This document shows, piece by piece, positions 60,401 through 64,000 of a DNA stretch of 64,000 nucleotides. The position numbers and the translations under genes are program-made. The DNA is from Siphonodentalium dalli (taxonomy: Eukaryota > Mollusca > Scaphopoda > Gadilida > Siphonodentaliidae), in assembly GCA_032622095.1 (NCBI GenBank), contig CP136069.1:39096194-39160193 (forward strand), read 5' to 3'. Numbering within the stretch: position 1 is the first letter of the stretch; each line of letters begins with the position of its first letter. The notes beneath the pieces are model-generated. The model saw nothing but the letters and a program-made list of their open reading frames with translations, did no database searches and was not told where the DNA came from.

Positions 60401-60710
60401 ATGGATGAATAGCCGTATTTCCTTCATGATATAATGTCCATTTTCGTGGTCAGGCAGTCATGGGTGGTGCGGTCGGCGCCTTTTTGGATTTCACGTACCT
60501 GGCGGAAACGGCCGCAAGTCAGGGGTTAACAGTGCCGTGTCCGCTCGAGCTATCGACTTGGGTATTAGAACTTTGGTACATTCGGGTCCATTCTACACGA
60601 TATTGCAAACCCTGTCTCGCTCGGACCCCTGGGGGCGGTCCGGTCGGGTGCGGTCGGGTGCGGTCGGGTGCGGTCGGGTGCGGTCGGGTTTTAGTAGGAC
60701 CGTAAATAAT
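57407..60710. mobile_element. 3.3-kb element with satellite-array inverted arms
   Basis: The element 57415-60702 is flanked by an 8-bp direct duplication, TAAATAAT, at 57407-57414 and 60703-60710. The termini GGTCCTACTAAAACCCGACC and its inverse are followed inward by 10-bp repeats (CCGACCGCAC). Then come 352-bp units: about 2.2 copies in the left arm and 4.5 in inverted orientation in the right arm (TTAACAG landmark at 59117, 59468, 59821, 60173 and 60526). The 0.9-kb centre has a palindrome and a C-run but no transposase. The 8-bp duplication fits hAT, P or Merlin groups; unassigned. Confidence 0.88.
58564..58735. repeat. 172-bp palindrome in the centre of the satellite-armed element
   Basis: Arms of 86 bp (AGGAAATTACCGAGAGAAAT, GGGATATCCCACAG, CTGGCACAATAGACCCAAAC) are mirrored around CATATATG at 58649/58650 with very few mismatches. 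Upstream, 58515-58563 is a third, direct, diverged copy of part of the arm (ATATCCCACAGACCCCTGAC). Confidence 0.88.
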
Positions 60711-60913
60711 CAGTAGAAATATACAATATAGTCTTTTTGCGTAACGTCTTCTGGTAATTCGTGCATTGTGATTGAAAATAAACCACGTTTAAGTTCCCAA
60801 ATATACCATGTGTCCATTGTGACTACTCTGTCTTGATATGGATCTTTCCTGAAATTATATTGCCCCGTTATGGTAGTGACGCGCGAGACGAGAATGATTG
60901 AGCTGGCCATCAA
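60710..60913 (-). other. unassigned 67-codon open frame
   Basis: Starts with two Met codons and a short hydrophobic stretch (SSIILVSRV), then a polar, aromatic segment (NFRKDPYQDR, MDTWYIWELKRG), and stops right against the target duplication of the neighbouring element. It looks less random than its neighbours but I recognise no family. It could be a degenerate exon. Confidence 0.2.
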
Positions 60914-62770
60914 AGCATTGTAATTCGATTTAGTTCCAATACAAATCCATTACAAAGTGATCGCGTGAATATTAGCAGAGTAGAGTTAATTTATTGTTGG
61001 GACTCAAACAACAGTTCGCTTTGGCCATCTCATTCAAAATTCTAATTATACAGGACATGTTTGGTGCCAAAATATCACCATATAGTAGATTGTGCATGCA
61101 TGTCATGTACTACTAAGTTCCCATAAAACGGTTGTTAACTGTGATATATGTTGTTGCATTTAGTCGATAATGAAAGGTATTCAGCGTTGAACAGAGAGAT
61201 ACATCAAATTCACATGACGATCATTCAAATGAGATAGACGAGATAATCTATTCGGCATCGCCATGCTGGCACACCGTCGAGTATATTGACTATCACCCAA
61301 CACTCTATGATCCACATACTGCCCACATGCATGCAATACCAGTTTCTGTTACACACTCAATCGACCCAGTCATATTTACTATTTCCCAAAAACATCGGCT
61401 AACACTTTCCCACCATTCATATTTGCTGTCAGTTGTCATTTCATGTGTTAAGTTTAACAGAACCTGTCATCCAACACCTTATATATAATGTATTATATAT
61501 ATAATCATAATTAAAACATGTTTAGATATTTACATAGCGCGCCTGTGTTACATTATATCCTGCTCGGTGATTGATCAAGTGCCAACAGGGTCACCCGTTT
61601 CAAACCGTTACAACACAGACCGTAACACCGTACTAACGTTGACCCAATCATACCTGATCGCTAAAAGCGGTCAGCAGAATAATTGGGCATGCTTTTTAAA
61701 GTTCAGCCGAATTGCATCTGAAGCCAGTTATTTATATCGATCACGTTATCGTTCTTAAGTGCCTGGAAATGTTATATTGGGCTGACTTAATGTGCTGCGT
61801 GGGCTAGTCTTAACTTCTCGGCAGATTTTGTGAAAATAAATAAAAAATATACTCAACTTTTTAATAGTTATAAATCATCAAAAAAACTATATAAATATAA
61901 CAAAAATGAATGTAGTTGGTGTGTGTGTATTTGGGTGGGTACGGTTCTGTGGTCGTTGGGAGCACATTTTGATGAGAACAGTTTCTGTGAGGTAATGGAC
62001 ACATAGATATATATAGGTACAAGTCTTTATTACGTCGTGAGTAAGATACAAGCAGTGTATACAAATATGACAATCGATGATCCTAGTGTTAGAATAGTCG
62101 AGCCTCTACGTATTAGAGGCTCGGAAGTGGAATAGGAAAAGCATGAGGTGATGGGATGTGGTTGTCTCTTATATACTATTTGGGACGCATATTAGATGAG
62201 GCGTTTGGCAATACACATCGGGATTGGTTCCTTCGTTATGGGAATTTCCCTTGCCCATATTTGGGAGCCATCTTCATTGTGTGTATATCTTCGCTGAGAA
62301 TAAGACGTGTGAGGTTTCGAGAACCGAACACGAATATCTGAGTTTGGGGTTTTATATATTGGGACATTCGTATAGTTTGAATCAAGTTGTGAGATTATAA
62401 TGGGTAGTTATCTCACATTTCACGGTGCACACAATATGTCCCAACCACAGCGCCGTATCCCACAATAACACACACACTACATTCATTTTAAAATCAAATC
62501 CTAATGATCAATTCTTAATGACATCTTGGTCAAATGGTTAAACAAAGACCAACGGGAATAATCTATATATATATGAACTATTGTGTCCATTTCCTCACAT
62601 TTTACACATGTACACGTGTACAGTGCGTGCACGCATGTGCATACCAGTGTGCGTATCCGCGATGGTCGGGATAGTCCTTAAATTAAAGACATAGCATGTG
62701 CTGATTTCACTTCTTCAAACTGATATTATTCTACGACTCAACCACTACACCCATTTGGAGAATGCATAAC
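60914..62770. other. unrecognised 1.9-kb stretch
   Basis: No gene or long repeat supported. A small perfect hairpin (GAGCCTCTA / TAGAGGCTC) is at 62101-62123. Confidence 0.35.
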
Positions 62771-63169
62771 TTAACCCTTTACCCAACAAACCGGCCAAAA
62801 CCGGCCAAATAAAGCTTCAACAGCCTAAATTATCTTGGGTCTGTCTCAATAAAACCATACACATATGGATATCATTGGAAGCGGCTCATTGACCACATTG
62901 TGATGCTTACAGTTATGCCCTGTGCCAATGCATTCTCTTATATATGCGAGTCGACCATAGGTCGCCTCGCATATATAAGAGAATGCATTGGCCTAAAAAA
63001 ATCTTTTTTTAACACTTTTTACCATTTTTTCTTACATTCTTTAACAATTTTATAATTTTTAATGTGTTAAGCCAATGCATTCTCTTATATATGCGAGGCG
63101 ACCTATGGTCGACTCGCATATATAAGAGAATGCATTGGCACAGGGCCCTTCTGTTGGGTAAAGGGTTAA
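62771..63169 (+). mobile_element. 391-bp double-hairpin MITE, copy 3
   Basis: TTAA at 62771-62774 and 63166-63169 flank the element 62775-63165, in the same orientation as copy 1. Palindromes are at 62925-62991 and 63072-63138. Only a handful of differences from copies 1 and 2 were seen by eye, which implies recent spread. Confidence 0.92.
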
Positions 63170-63454
63170 CTGTTATTGTTGAAAAACAGCACTATAATGG
63201 ATGTACCTTTTTGTAAAACACGACATCTGAACTACGCAAAAATACAAGCAAATAGTCCACCATTCGTCCCGAAAAAACGACGGTCAACAAACGAGAATGA
63301 TTTTGCTATATAAACAAAAGTCACTATATTTGATGTATATGATATAATGACTTTGGCAATTATGAGAGAGAATTATTTTAAACACCTGCTTTGATCAAGT
63401 TTACTTGCTGTGTTCCCCAGTCGATTGTTTCGCATCGCTTTAATCCATTTCGTT
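63170..63454. other. short unrecognised stretch
   Basis: Nothing supported. Confidence 0.3.
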
Positions 63455-63960
63455 ACAGTTTACACATATACATGATACATGAGCGACATGGCGATGGTCG
63501 GAGAAGCCGTTAAAATGTATCCCTTTCGCAGTATGTGAGTGCGGCAGTCGCTATTGGAAGAGGAGTCCTTAAAATTGGTCCCCTGTATTACAGTTTATGG
63601 AAGTACATGTGCGCCAGTCGCGATTGGAAGATAGGTCCTTAAAATTGGTACGTTTGTTTACTGTTTATGGAGGTACATGTGCGTCAGAGGCAGAGGCTAT
63701 TGGCAGAGAGGTCCTTAAAATTGGTCCCTTGTGTTACAGTTTATGGAAGTACATGTGCGCCAGTCGTTATTGACAGAGAGGTCCTTAAAATTGCAGGTCC
63801 CCTTTGTTACAGTTTATGAAAGTACATTTGCGCCAGTCGCGATTGGCAGAGATGTCCTTAAAATTAATACGCGATTGCCGGATGAGGCCTTAATTTTTTC
63901 ATTTCGTTATATTTTACACAGGTACGTGTGGGACATTTGCGATTGCTGGAGGAGTCATAA
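63455..63960 (+). repeat. 70-76-bp minisatellite at the window end
   Basis: Six or so units share ACAGTTTATGGAAGTACATG, TGCGCCAGTCG, ATTGGCAGAGAGGTCCTTAA and AATTGGTCCC. GTCCTTAAAATT occurs at 63565, 63635, 63711, 63781 and 63854. A lone related unit (GATGGTCGGGATAGTCCTTA) is at 62662-62681. The array may continue past the window. Confidence 0.85.
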
Positions 63961-64000
63961 AGAATTTCGGTATCTTATATGCGGAGCTGCTTGATATGTT

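Noticed and set aside
57323-60705. Open frames with Arg/Gly/Ser runs around the satellite arms
   Set aside because: They recur with the 352-bp and 10-bp repeats and are not conserved between units.

Overview
Animal (eukaryotic) genomic DNA, AT-rich and intron-scale, dominated by transposable elements. There are no bacterial-type operons. The best clues to the host are two partial single-copy gene pieces. The first is a terminal exon (9722-10032) ending in a Cys-rich CIG-type tail plus one membrane segment, a style I associate with lophotrochozoan (mollusc/annelid/brachiopod-like) cell-surface proteins. The second is the first exon of a monocarboxylate-transporter-like (SLC16/MFS) gene (37982-38051) with a TATA box and a good splice donor. 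The species cannot be named from the sequence, and marine lophotrochozoan is an inference.

Layout. 0-5.6 kb: mostly unrecognised DNA with one inverted-repeat element and a minisatellite. 5.6-9.2 kb: a minus-strand Tx1/L1-like LINE ORF2 with one nonsense codon, abutting a Tc1-type transposase remnant. 9.7-11.6 kb: host terminal exon followed by a TTAA-flanked MITE that carries a Helitron and a 32-bp minisatellite. 12.2-14 kb: a hairpin MITE and a foldback element. 14.07-37.39 kb: a stretch bounded by 92-bp inverted repeats and a 5-bp ACATT duplication. It contains a LINE split by a 2.5-kb DNA transposon (ATG duplication) and an apparent 16.9-kb CACTG-ended element, which itself holds a 383-bp satellite array, two compound hAT elements with 8-bp duplications, a foldback, palindromes and MITEs. 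37.4-39.1 kb: promoter, first exon and intron 1 of the transporter gene, with an array of eight CACGTG E-boxes. 39.6-43.5 kb: a giant foldback whose loop is a minisatellite. 44.8-52.0 kb: a nearly complete CR1/Daphne-like LINE with overlapping ORF1 and ORF2, interrupted near its 5' end by a 391-bp MITE. 53-56.4 kb: an expanded MITE, a second Helitron, a palindrome and a LINE ORF1 remnant. 57.4-60.7 kb: a 3.3-kb element whose inverted arms are arrays of 352-bp units, flanked by TAAATAAT. 60.7-64 kb: unrecognised DNA, a third 391-bp MITE and a 70-76-bp minisatellite.

The main theme is layered insertion. Exact target-site duplications and restored reading frames allow the relative ages of many insertions to be read. 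The most distinctive family is a TTAA-flanked MITE containing two 67-bp near-perfect palindromes in opposite orientation. It is present as three equal-length 391-bp copies plus several diverged or inflated relatives.
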